This document shows, one piece after another, positions 25,454 to 33,460 of a stretch of DNA of 64,000 bases. Origin of the DNA: UMGS1696 sp964621165 (GTDB lineage Bacteria; Bacillota; Clostridia; Oscillospirales; CAG-272); contig CAZULC010000001.1 of the NCBI GenBank assembly GCA_964621165.1, positions 286,500-350,499 of the forward strand, read 5' to 3'. The notes beneath the pieces are model-generated. The model made no database searches. It was given only the letters and a program-made list of their open reading frames with translations, and was not told the DNA's origin. Position 1 is the first letter of the stretch, and each line of letters starts with the position of its first letter. Made by a program: the position numbers and the translations under genes.

Positions 25454-25635
25454 CCCACTATATTTTAGCATAGTTGGGGGGAGATTGCAACAGATTTTGG
25501 GAATTATGTTTACAGAAATCTTTTTATTTTTACAGTTTTTGTTTTATGACGATAAAAGTTTTGTTTATGATAGGTGCGTAAATAATAAAGATTTGACTTT
25601 TTCCGTCATTTTCGCAAAAAGTTTTGATTTTGCTA

Positions 25636-25664
25636 TTGACCTTGACGGATGCTTATACTATAAT
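25636..25664 (+). promoter_or_regulatory. Sigma-A-type promoter for the first isomerase gene
   Basis: TTGACC at 25636-25641, a 17-nt spacer and TATAAT at 25659-25664. The start site would be near 25671, giving a leader of about 55 nt before the ATG at 25727. Confidence 0.75.
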
Positions 25665-25726
25665 GTTTTTTGGTAGTATTAAACGAAAATTCAGACTGAA
25701 TCAACTAAAAAATAAGGAGAGTTTTT

Positions 25727-26575
25727 ATGCTCAACATTGGTGTAACTTCCCGGGCTTTTTCCGGTTTGACGATTTACGACACGGCGTCACTCATGAAAAA
25801 TGCCGGATTCAGATGTACGGAGCTGTGCCTCTGCCACGAGGATCTGCCGGGATGGGAGTATAACGGCGCGGGTGTGCTTGACGGTATGTCGCCTGCACGG
25901 GTGAAGTCGGCGGCGGATGTGTTCCGTTCACTTGGGATCGAGGTTGTGTCGCTGGGACTGTTCACAAACCTGCTCTCGGGCGGGGAGGCATGCATGGATA
26001 CGGCCCGCAGGTACATCGAGTTCGCGTCTGAGGCAAAAATACCGTATATCGCGTCAGAGTGCGGATTTACCCCGGGCAGACGCGGAATCTGTGCGGACTC
26101 TTACGAGACAGACTACTGTAAACTGAAAGAAACCTTGCGTGCGCTGTGCCTTGAAGCGGAGTCGGCGGGAGTGCATGTGTGCCTCGAAGGATGCGTGCTT
26201 GACGTGATTCCCTCGCCCCGTAGAATGAAAAACCTTATCGAAGAGCTTGAGGCGGAGTGCGAGGTTCGGCTTGGTGCGCTTCTTGATCCGGCAAACTACA
26301 TCGCCAACTCGGATGAGGAAGGGATGTTCTATTACCTCAAGCACGACATTGCCTACATCCACGGCAAGGACAGGAAAATCAACGCGGCCTACGGGGTTAA
26401 TGTAGGTGACGGGGACATTGACTGGGTGAAGTTTATGGAGTGTTACATCAGGTATGCCAACCGAAAACCGGTGATTCTCGAATACTGCAGCAAGGACAAC
26501 TGCGGCGAGATTAAGGCAAGAACGGAGGAATACTACGAGGACGCCTTCACTGGGATTATCAACCGGCTGGCGTGA
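25727..26575 (+). CDS. Sugar phosphate isomerase/epimerase family TIM barrel (1)
   Basis: 282 residues of the xylose-isomerase-like AP endonuclease 2 fold. Metal-ligand segments expected of the family are visible: CLEGCV near 155, ALLDPANYI near 187, HGKDRK near 220 and ILEYCSK near 252. Such proteins epimerise or isomerise free or phosphorylated sugars, inositols or ketoacids; the substrate cannot be read from sequence. AAGGAGAG precedes the ATG. It is followed, across a family B/A repeat, by a second member (26923-27720) with low identity, and by a sulfatase-like hydrolase and Gfo/Idh genes, suggesting a catabolic set. Confidence 0.8.
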   Translation: MLNIGVTSRAFSGLTIYDTASLMKNAGFRCTELCLCHEDLPGWEYNGAGVLDGMSPARVKSAADVFRSLGIEVVSLGLFTNLLSGGEACMDTARRYIEFASEAKIPYIASECGFTPGRRGICADSYETDYCKLKETLRALCLEAESAGVHVCLEGCVLDVIPSPRRMKNLIEELEAECEVRLGALLDPANYIANSDEEGMFYYLKHDIAYIHGKDRKINAAYGVNVGDGDIDWVKFMECYIRYANRKPVILEYCSKDNCGEIKARTEEYYEDAFTGIINRLA

Positions 26576-26593
26576 GGATCCGTGGGGTGGAAT

Positions 26594-26915
26594 ATAGTTT
26601 ATTGGAATTGGATTTAGAGAATTCAGGGATTTCGTTGTTATTTTCTCATTTATCGATGAGCAAAGGACCAAAAGAGGAACTCCTTGGAAGTATTGGGTGT
26701 TTCGAATTCTTCGGAATTCGACAATGGGACCCGCTTCCCTTGACCCTAACAAACTTTTGAAAAGGCTTGATCTAAACTTTATTGCTACAACGTGAAGTTG
26801 AGTAGTGAAGTTTGCCCGCGGGGGCTTCCCCGCTTCCCTTGACCCTAACAAGTCTTTGAAAAGGCTTGATCTAAACTTTTCGGCAACAAAGTGAAGTTGA
26901 AATTTATAGGAGGTA
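26594..26915 (+). repeat. Family B leader copy 3 with internal duplication and a family A hairpin
   Basis: H1 has CTCA (26645-26648) pairing with TGAG (26657-26660), where other copies have CTCC with GGAG. H2 at 26702-26721 is TCGAATTC-TTCG-GAATTCGA, again compensated against copies 1 and 2. The segment from about 26730 (CCGCTTCCCTTGACC) recurs from about 26829, so the H4 part is present twice. Between the duplicates lies a family A hairpin, GCGGGG-GGCTT-CCCCGC (26817-26833). The element ends near 26905, before AGGAGG and the ATG of the second isomerase gene. Confidence 0.75.
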
Positions 26916-26922
26916 TATCAAA

Positions 26923-27720
26923 ATGATTAAACTTGGTGTGAATTCGGTTTTGTTCAAGGCGTTTCCTTACCGGGTGGTGGCTGAACAGATTGCGAAAATC
27001 GGGTACGACGGGGTGGAGCTTTCCGCCATACAGGGAATGTGCGAGCATCTCTGTCTCGACCGGTGGCGAGAACAGGCGGAGGAATTGAAGTCAATCCGGG
27101 AGGAATTTAATCTTCCCTACCTTGCCATGGAGGCGGCAACCCTTGACCGGGAGCGGTTACTCAAAGCCTACGAAGCGGCGGCTGAGATTGGCATTCCCGT
27201 GGTGAATATCGGTCCCGGCGGACGTTCAGGCGACGAGGATTCCCTCAAGGCCCAGCTGGAGCTTATTTCCCGTCTGGCTGAGGACGCGGAATCCTTTGGC
27301 GTGAACCTCTGCGTGAAGGCACATGTAGGCGCGGCGGTGTACTCGACTCCCACGACCCTTGCGATGATGGAGTCGGTTAAGTCCCCTGCGTTCGGCGTCG
27401 ACATGGACCCGTCGCACATTCACAGAGCCGGAGAAAATCCCGCTTTGGCTTTACCGGCGGTTCTCTCGAAGATGAAGCACATCCACATACGGGACTGCAA
27501 GGGCGAAGGGCCGTCCCCGGGTGCGCCGGTTGATCAGGCCTGCGGAAAGGGCGACATTGACCTGTGGGGGTACTTCAAAGCAATGGTTGAGCAGAACTAC
27601 GACGGTCCGGTTGACCTTGAGGTTATAGGTCCGGAGCAGAGCCTTGAGTCGGCGGTGCAGATTGCGGCGGAAAGCTACGGATACATGAACGCGGTGCTGA
27701 AAAAGCTCGGCGCGAGATAA
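26923..27720 (+). CDS. Sugar phosphate isomerase/epimerase family TIM barrel (2)
   Basis: 265 residues of the same superfamily as 25727-26575. Metal-site segments are NLCVKAHVGA near 135-144, FGVDMDPSHI near 160, KHIHIRDCKGEG near 188 and VDLEVIG near 230. A strong AGGAGG precedes the ATG. The pair of isomerases, the hydrolase and the Gfo/Idh enzymes run in one direction and could oxidise, isomerise and cleave an uncommon sugar or polyol. Substrate unknown. Confidence 0.82.
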   Translation: MIKLGVNSVLFKAFPYRVVAEQIAKIGYDGVELSAIQGMCEHLCLDRWREQAEELKSIREEFNLPYLAMEAATLDRERLLKAYEAAAEIGIPVVNIGPGGRSGDEDSLKAQLELISRLAEDAESFGVNLCVKAHVGAAVYSTPTTLAMMESVKSPAFGVDMDPSHIHRAGENPALALPAVLSKMKHIHIRDCKGEGPSPGAPVDQACGKGDIDLWGYFKAMVEQNYDGPVDLEVIGPEQSLESAVQIAAESYGYMNAVLKKLGAR

Positions 27721-27824
27721 GGCTTGGAATTTGTAATAAAGAAGAAATCTGAATCATACGCTTGAAAAATTGAGATTGCTGTATTAAGAATGTGTTTTGC
27801 TTACAGCGGAAAAAGGTGAAATTT

Positions 27825-29201
27825 ATGAGTAAAAAATATCCTAATATATTGTTTTTTGGTATCGACAGCCTGCGGAGCGACCATATGTCACTTTATGGCT
27901 ACGAACGGCTGACTACCCCTCACATTGACCGGTATATCGAGGACGGCGGGGTCATGTTTGAGCGGATGTACTCCCCGTCAATCCCTACCACACCGGGCTA
28001 TGCTTCCATGGTGACGGGCATGGACTGCTTCTCCACCGACTGCGTTGCCCTGCGTCATGTGGGGGAAATTACCTCTGCCGTGCGCACAATGCCGGAGATT
28101 CTGCGTGACTTTGGCTACACCTCAACCTATATCGGCGGTCACTCATGCCGGGGATGCGACAAGTATATCCGTTACCCCGACTGGAATGCTGACAAGGCTG
28201 AGGAGATGAACAAAGCGGCCATTCCCGAGCTTGAGAGACTGGCAAAACAGGACAAGCCGTGGCTTCTCTTTATGCGTCACATGGACCCCCACTCACCCTA
28301 CTACACGAAGGAACCCTTCACGCGGATGTTCTATCAGGGTGACGAATTTGACCCGAAAAACAAGTCCATGAATCCGGTTTACTCCTTCAAGCCCTTCCGC
28401 GATTACTTCCTGTCATGGTTCCCTGAGGGATGCACTGACGCGGAGTATATCTCGGCTCAGTATGACGCTTCTGTGGCTTACATGGACCTCTGCATAAGCC
28501 AGATCCTCGAAAAGCTTAAGGAACTGGGACTGGAAGACGATACCATTGTGGTATTCACCTCCGACCACGGGGAGACCCTCACCGACCACGGCTGCTACTT
28601 CGACCACCACACGATTTACGACAACGTGCTGAACGTTCCCTTTGCTTTCAAATACGCCGGCTTCCCATACGAGGGACGGGTTGACAACATCACCCAGACA
28701 AAGGATATTCTTCCGACCATACTCTCCGTTGCGGGAATCGACTGCGGCATAGACTTTGACGGACGTGACATGACTGCCGCAATCCGTGGGGAAGAGATAC
28801 GCGAGGAGCCGGAGTTCTACATCACGGAAGCCACATGGATGCGCAAGCACGGCTGGAGAACCCCCGAGTGGAAGCTGATTGTGGCGCTGGAGCCGGACTT
28901 CCACTTCCTGCCCGGGGTGGAACTGTACAACTTGGTGAAGGACCCGGGCGAGAACCACAATGTGGCCGAGGAAAACCCAGAGGTAGTGGAGTGTCTCAAG
29001 ACCCGCATGATGGCGCATATTGCCAAGCGTGAAGCCGAAGTGGGGCATCCCGACCCGATTTACACCAACGCCGACACATGGAGCGGATTCGGCCGTCCTT
29101 TTGCCACAAGTGAAGAAGCCTACGCGAACCTGCACATAGGCGACCCGGCGGCGGCTCAGAAGCTTCAGGACAAGCTGAAAGAAATGGGCGTGGAGGAATA
29201 A
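27825..29201 (+). CDS. Sulfatase-superfamily hydrolase with Thr at the nucleophile position
   Basis: 458 residues from ATG 27825, chosen because AAGGTG lies 6 nt upstream. Alkaline phosphatase/sulfatase fold: ILFFGIDSLRSDH at the N-terminus with the metal Asp, TSDHGETLTDHG near 240 and a C-terminal KLI...YNL segment. In formylglycine sulfatases the signature is C/S-x-P-x-R-x4-TG. Here the aligned segment is TTPGYASMVTG near 60-70, so the nucleophile is Thr and the Arg is Tyr. Thr-nucleophile members include phosphodiesterases, phosphonate monoester hydrolases and phosphotransferases, so a plain sulfatase role is doubtful. No signal peptide, so cytoplasmic. It follows two isomerases and precedes two Gfo/Idh genes. 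Confidence 0.8.
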   Translation: MSKKYPNILFFGIDSLRSDHMSLYGYERLTTPHIDRYIEDGGVMFERMYSPSIPTTPGYASMVTGMDCFSTDCVALRHVGEITSAVRTMPEILRDFGYTSTYIGGHSCRGCDKYIRYPDWNADKAEEMNKAAIPELERLAKQDKPWLLFMRHMDPHSPYYTKEPFTRMFYQGDEFDPKNKSMNPVYSFKPFRDYFLSWFPEGCTDAEYISAQYDASVAYMDLCISQILEKLKELGLEDDTIVVFTSDHGETLTDHGCYFDHHTIYDNVLNVPFAFKYAGFPYEGRVDNITQTKDILPTILSVAGIDCGIDFDGRDMTAAIRGEEIREEPEFYITEATWMRKHGWRTPEWKLIVALEPDFHFLPGVELYNLVKDPGENHNVAEENPEVVECLKTRMMAHIAKREAEVGHPDPIYTNADTWSGFGRPFATSEEAYANLHIGDPAAAQKLQDKLKEMGVEE

Positions 29202-29513
29202 TTCGGACACAAATTCACACGAAAAAGATAATCCTGCGCCAGATTCGGCAAAAATCCGGCGGGGATGAATGCAAAATTTGTGGAAACTGACGTGATGTAG
29301 TGGTATGTTCACAAACTTTGGCGAAAAAAATAATCCTCGGCTGGGGATGCACAAGGCTTGGCGGGGATTTGATAGCGAAATTGGCGAAAATGACAAAGTT
29401 GTGCAAATGTTCACAAATTCCGGCGATTCTGTTAATCCTCAGCTGTGATTGAACAAAATTTTGCTTGAAACAATACGGATAATTGGTGTAAATCAACAGA
29501 AAGGGATGATATT
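29202..29513. other. Intergenic region with degenerate repeats
   Basis: No gene seen. The pattern GTTCACAAA, then GGCGA, then TAATCCTC and GCTG-GATG occurs at about 29308-29353 and 29410-29455, with a weaker copy at 29216-29271 (GATAATCCTGCGCC). The function is unknown. No clear promoter with both boxes was found for the next gene. Confidence 0.5.
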
Positions 29514-30524
29514 ATGCTGCGTACTGCTGTAATTGGAATGGGTCCTATCGGGAACAGGCACGCGAGGGCTTACACGGAGACTGAACGGGCTTCGCTTGTG
29601 GGGGTCTGCGACAGGATTCCGGAGAGGGCGAAATCTGCCGGGGAGAAGTTTGGCGTACCGTACTTTTACTCGGCTGAGGAGATGCTGCGGGAGCTTAAGC
29701 CGGATCTGGTCAGCGTTGCCACGGGCGGGCGTGAGTATTCCAGCGACCACTACGAACCCACGATTCAGGCTCTGGAGGCGGGCTGTCATGTGCTTGGCGA
29801 GAAGCCCATATCGGACGATCTGCGTCACGGGGAAGAGATGGTGGCTTTGGCTGAGGCAAAGGGCTTATGCTACGGTATAGATTTAAACCACCGGTTCACT
29901 CCGGCTGCGCGTCAGGCGAAGAAGTGGCAGAACGAGGGCAAAATCGGCTCGCTTCTGTTCTGCAACATGGCCCTGTGGATAGGCAAATTCATGCCGCTGG
30001 ATTCGGTTTACTATCATTTGAAGGCGCTGAACCCCCATTCGGTGAACATAATGCAGTACTTCATGGGTCCGGTCGAGGAAGTTTCCACCTTTGCCATGAA
30101 GGCGCCGGGGCGGGACATATACTCAACCCAGTCGACGAACATGAAGTTTGCCTGCGGGGCTGTGGGGCATCTCACGTCCTCCTACGACATCAAGCGGGGT
30201 CATCCCATGGAGCGGTGCGAGGTTGCGGGAGTAGGCGGCAGGCTTGTGTTCGAGGACATGTGGCGTGAGGCTGTGCTATACCCGGCTGACTCGCTTGTGA
30301 AGGAGGTCTACACGAATCCGGTATTTGACGGCTTTGAAGGATTTTACGACACCTTCCGCGACAGGATCCACTCATTTGTGGCGCAGGTTGACGACGGCTG
30401 CAAACCGGATGAGATAGACGGAAGCGGACGGGAAGGACTTGAGGCACAGCGGGTGATTCACGCCATGATTAAGTCGCTGAACGAAGGCGGCGCTGTTGTG
30501 ACGGTTGCCGAGGTGCATGAGTAA
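29514..30524 (+). CDS. Gfo/Idh/MocA family oxidoreductase (1)
   Basis: 336 residues. N-terminal Rossmann domain with VIGMGPIGNRHA at 5-16, then the family segment GCHVLGEKPIS near 95, where the Lys of EKP is the usual catalytic and cofactor residue. The C-terminal alpha/beta dimer domain follows. These enzymes use NAD(P) to oxidise or reduce sugars, inositols or their glycosides. It resembles the paralog at 31794-32879 (shared SAGEKFGVP). The AraC regulator starts 71 nt downstream and may be in the same transcript. Confidence 0.9.
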   Translation: MLRTAVIGMGPIGNRHARAYTETERASLVGVCDRIPERAKSAGEKFGVPYFYSAEEMLRELKPDLVSVATGGREYSSDHYEPTIQALEAGCHVLGEKPISDDLRHGEEMVALAEAKGLCYGIDLNHRFTPAARQAKKWQNEGKIGSLLFCNMALWIGKFMPLDSVYYHLKALNPHSVNIMQYFMGPVEEVSTFAMKAPGRDIYSTQSTNMKFACGAVGHLTSSYDIKRGHPMERCEVAGVGGRLVFEDMWREAVLYPADSLVKEVYTNPVFDGFEGFYDTFRDRIHSFVAQVDDGCKPDEIDGSGREGLEAQRVIHAMIKSLNEGGAVVTVAEVHE

Positions 30525-30595
30525 AAAAACTGCCTGAGCGGCGTGAGTACCATACATCAGTACAGCAATAGAGGAAGGAAAAGCGGGTAAAGCCA

Positions 30596-31480
30596 ATGGA
30601 AAAGGACGTTGAGTTATACAAAATGAACAGTTTCGTGGACATGCCGCCGAATATAACTGTAGTTCCGGCAACCCACAACGGGCGGGCGGGGCAGCACTAC
30701 CACAACTTCATCGAGATGGTGTACGTATCCAACGGGTTCACGCTGCACAGTTCCGAGGGGAAGATCACGATGCTGATAACAGGGGACTGGTTTTTCATAA
30801 AGCCGGGGGAAGCCCACTCATACATCAACGCCTACCGTGCGAAGATATACAATCTGCTTTTTGATCCGGCGGAGCTTGGTTCGTTATGTGATGAGCTGAG
30901 CGAGCTTCCCGGTTTGAGTGTGCTGTTGAAGGGTGACGAATACTCCGATCCGCCGTCGCGAATAATACACGTACCCATGAGTGAGCGGCAGAACGTGGAG
31001 CTTGCCCATGAGAAGATAATGTGGGAGAGGGCCGAGCGGAAGAGTGGCTGGCAGGTATCTATGAAGGCGCGGTTATGTTCTTTATTGATCCGGTATTCGC
31101 GGATGTGTGTGGACCAGAGCAAATTTGAGCGTTCCACGCGTGGCGACGACTACTACGGCTACATATACAAGGCGCTGCGGTACATAGACGAGCATTATGC
31201 GGAGGACATAGACACGAAAGTATTGGCGGACATATCTGGATTATCGCTTGACTACATGGCGCGACGGTTCAAGGCGATATTGAACATGACGCCGGCGGAA
31301 TACTTACGTCGGTACAGGATAGCGAAGGCGATGGAGTTATTATGCACGACGGATAAGTCCATTTCGGAGATAGGAGCGGAGACGGGGTTTTCGGACCTGA
31401 CGATATTCTCGCGTGTATTCAAAGCGAACGTAGGCTGTCCCCCAGCCGCGTTCAGGAAAACCATGGTCAGCCGTGAGTGA
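30596..31480 (+). CDS. AraC-family transcriptional regulator with cupin domain
   Basis: 294 residues. The N-terminal cupin-like sensor is seen in AGQHYHNFIEMVYV and FFIKPGEAHSY (about 35-80). The C-terminal 100 residues hold two helix-turn-helix units, VLADISGLSLDYMARRFK and ISEIGAETGFSDLTIFSRVFK, ending in the usual CPPAAFRK. Such regulators bind a sugar and activate neighbouring catabolic genes; the flanking Gfo/Idh, isomerase and hydrolase genes are the obvious targets. No operator could be identified by eye. Confidence 0.9.
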   Translation: MEKDVELYKMNSFVDMPPNITVVPATHNGRAGQHYHNFIEMVYVSNGFTLHSSEGKITMLITGDWFFIKPGEAHSYINAYRAKIYNLLFDPAELGSLCDELSELPGLSVLLKGDEYSDPPSRIIHVPMSERQNVELAHEKIMWERAERKSGWQVSMKARLCSLLIRYSRMCVDQSKFERSTRGDDYYGYIYKALRYIDEHYAEDIDTKVLADISGLSLDYMARRFKAILNMTPAEYLRRYRIAKAMELLCTTDKSISEIGAETGFSDLTIFSRVFKANVGCPPAAFRKTMVSRE

Positions 31481-31540
31481 CGTTGGTTAATGGGGGAAAC
31501 GTGGGAAATGGGGCGAGTGCGTGGGGGTAGGTTGTGCTTT

Positions 31541-31775
31541 CTCCTTTATGGATTTATGTACAAGGGGAGAATAGTGCGGGATTTCGTTGTTCTTTTCTCC
31601 TTTATCGAGGAGCAAAGAACCAAAAGAGGAACTCCAGAAAGAGCTTGCTCTTTCAGAAGTCAATGGGGTGTTTCGAATTCTGCGGAATTCGACAATGGGA
31701 CTATGTCACCTTGACCTAAACTTTTGGGCTGACAATGTTTAGTTTAAATTTATTGAGATACTTCTACGTAACATT
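31541..31775 (+). repeat. Family B structured leader, copy 4 (H4 lost, extra hairpin gained)
   Basis: H1 at 31589-31620 is the same as in copy 2. H2 at 31673-31692 is TCGAATTC-TGCG-GAATTCGA, combining the stem of copy 3 with the loop of copies 1 and 2. An extra hairpin GAAAGAG-CTTG-CTCTTTC lies at 31637-31654. H4 is missing: the sequence jumps from TTGACC to TAAACTTTTGGGC, as if the part between two TTGACC repeats was deleted. AGGAGG-like TTGGAGG and the ATG at 31794 follow. Confidence 0.75.
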
Positions 31776-31793
31776 TTTTGGAGGATTTTTACC

Positions 31794-32879
31794 ATGTCTA
31801 AAATTTTTAAATCTGCCGTTGTTGGTATGGGCGGAATTGGTCACACTCATGCCACGTGCATCAAAAACGACCCCTTAGCCGAGCTTATTGCCGTATGCGA
31901 CTTAATCCCCGCGAAGGCTGACTCAGCCGGTGAAAAATTCGGCGTACCGGCCTACTATTCCCTCAAGGACATGCTCTCCGCTCATCCGGAAATCGAGGTA
32001 GTCCACGTCACCACCTCCGGTTTTGAGAACGGCTCATGGCACTACGTTCCCACCATGGAAGCGTTGGACGCTGGCCGTCACGTTCTTGTGGAGAAGCCCA
32101 TTTCCAACAACATAAACGAAGCCCGCGAGATGGTTGACTATGCGGCGAAGAAGGGGTTATACTTGGGCTGCGACCTGAACCACTATTTCAGCGGACCGGC
32201 TGACCGTGCACGTGAGATTATTGCGTCCGGCGGAGTAGGCGAGCAGGTTTACACCATGATGAAGGTGGGCTTTGACGGTTCATCCACAAAAGTAAATCGT
32301 GCGGACAAGACATCCCGCTGGCAGATGCCCTACTCCCATGCGAAGGCGTTTCTGACCCACCCATTCTCGGTCATGCGGCATTTCTGCGGCGACGTGACCC
32401 ACATTCAGGCGTTCATGGACAAGCCGGGCGCCCGTCGTCAGTCGGAGGACTTAATGCTGTCGATTCAGTCGATTCACATGCGCTTCCAGAACGGCTGTGT
32501 GGGATATTTACTCTCCCAGCGTGGCGACGCGATGTTCGGGCTTGGCGGCTGGTGGTCATTTGAGCTGGCGGGGACTCAGGGAACGTTCTGCATTGAGAAC
32601 TGTGTGGAGAAGCTGACGTACTGGAAGCAGGGTCAGGCTCCCGAGGTGATGAACACAGGAGTAACGTCCTTTGACGCCACCTTCCCGATCCGGATACACG
32701 CGTTCTACGAGGATCTCGCGAACAACGTTCCGCTTGAGCATTTACGTGCGTCCGGACGTGACGCGCTTGCTACGATGGAGTACATTTTTGCGGCGATAGA
32801 CTCCTACGAGAGCGGCGGTCAGATAGTGCGTCCCCACGCCCTTCCGGCATACCACGGCGACGTACACATCATTCACTAA
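31794..32879 (+). CDS. Gfo/Idh/MocA family oxidoreductase (2)
   Basis: 361 residues. Rossmann motif VVGMGGIGHTHA near 8-19, GRHVLVEKPIS near 97 with the conserved EKP Lys, and a C-terminal alpha/beta domain containing HAKAFLTHPF, a variant of the usual metal-free active site. It is a paralog of 29514-30524. TTGGAGGA lies about 9 nt before the ATG. It is read from its own family B leader and ends in a strong terminator, so it may be a single-gene unit under the upstream AraC regulator. Confidence 0.9.
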   Translation: MSKIFKSAVVGMGGIGHTHATCIKNDPLAELIAVCDLIPAKADSAGEKFGVPAYYSLKDMLSAHPEIEVVHVTTSGFENGSWHYVPTMEALDAGRHVLVEKPISNNINEAREMVDYAAKKGLYLGCDLNHYFSGPADRAREIIASGGVGEQVYTMMKVGFDGSSTKVNRADKTSRWQMPYSHAKAFLTHPFSVMRHFCGDVTHIQAFMDKPGARRQSEDLMLSIQSIHMRFQNGCVGYLLSQRGDAMFGLGGWWSFELAGTQGTFCIENCVEKLTYWKQGQAPEVMNTGVTSFDATFPIRIHAFYEDLANNVPLEHLRASGRDALATMEYIFAAIDSYESGGQIVRPHALPAYHGDVHIIH

Positions 32880-32888
32880 AAGGAAAAG

Positions 32889-32937
32889 CAAAAGCAGGAG
32901 TCGGTCCTACGAAAAGGCGGCTGGCTCCTGCTTTTTT
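32889..32937 (+). terminator. Rho-independent terminator after the second Gfo/Idh gene
   Basis: AAAGCAGGAG at 32891-32900 pairs with CTCCTGCTTT at 32925-32934 and is followed by more T (CTTTTTTGGG). It lies 10 nt after the stop codon. Confidence 0.85.
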
Positions 32938-32976
32938 GGGTTATGGTATGGTCGTTGGATTACTTACAATTTCAGC

Positions 32977-33460
32977 TCAGGAAATGCCGGATATACCCTC
33001 GGGGGTTCCCCGTACGGCTTCCTTCATCAGCTCAAGGGCGGCTTCGTCGTTTTTTTTTCGCTTTATCTATAAGTCCGCATATTTCTGCCCGGGCGGCGGG
33101 GTCAGCGAGGGTTTCGAGGATTTCTTCGTGGGTGCTTCCGCTCCTCTTCCTTATCTCACCCACTACGGCGGCGGTTTCGGCGAAGGCTTCGGCGGTTTTT
33201 TTATAGATTTCGGCTTTATCGGGGGGATTTTGCGGCAAGGAAAGTTAAGTATTTGGCGGCACATGACCGTCCGTCGCTGAGGCAGTTCAGTGCGTCGGTG
33301 TGGCACAGCAGCTTCTCGAAGGATACGGTCAGGCTTCCGTCGGTTGACCTGGGAAAGTTTTTCTCGTTTGAGAGGGCGTTTTTCCAGCCGTCGTAGGCGA
33401 GGGTTCCCTTACAGTAGCCGCAGTCCATTCGTCCGGTGAGTGCGCGGATTCCGTTCCGGA
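32977..33460 (-). pseudogene. Frameshifted C-terminal part of the 33461-34609 gene
   Basis: Three open pieces in different frames join into one protein if three homopolymers change by one base. Adding one A to the run near 33467 turns the stop of the upstream gene into ...DEKNVIRNGIRALTGRMDC. Removing one C from the C6 near 33230 joins AAKS to PDKAEIYKK. Removing one A from the A9 near 33050 joins DKAKK to NDEAALELMK and the stop at 32977. The repaired tail (...GYCKGTLAYDGWKNAL...) fits the C-terminal half of BtrH_N-type proteins. Either a decayed gene or three assembly errors. Confidence 0.65.

Noticed and set aside
26054..26851. Minus-strand open frame of 265 codons
   Set aside because: It covers the first isomerase gene and the repeat region in reverse; no motif or ribosome site supports it.
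28413..29414. Minus-strand open frame of 333 codons
   Set aside because: It lies over the sulfatase-like gene, has no ribosome site or family motifs, and its composition reflects the codon bias of the plus-strand gene.
32990..33020. Family A hairpin in the broken gene (CGGGG-GTT-CCCCG)
   Set aside because: Only the hairpin core matches, with no flanking boxes, so it may be chance within coding sequence.
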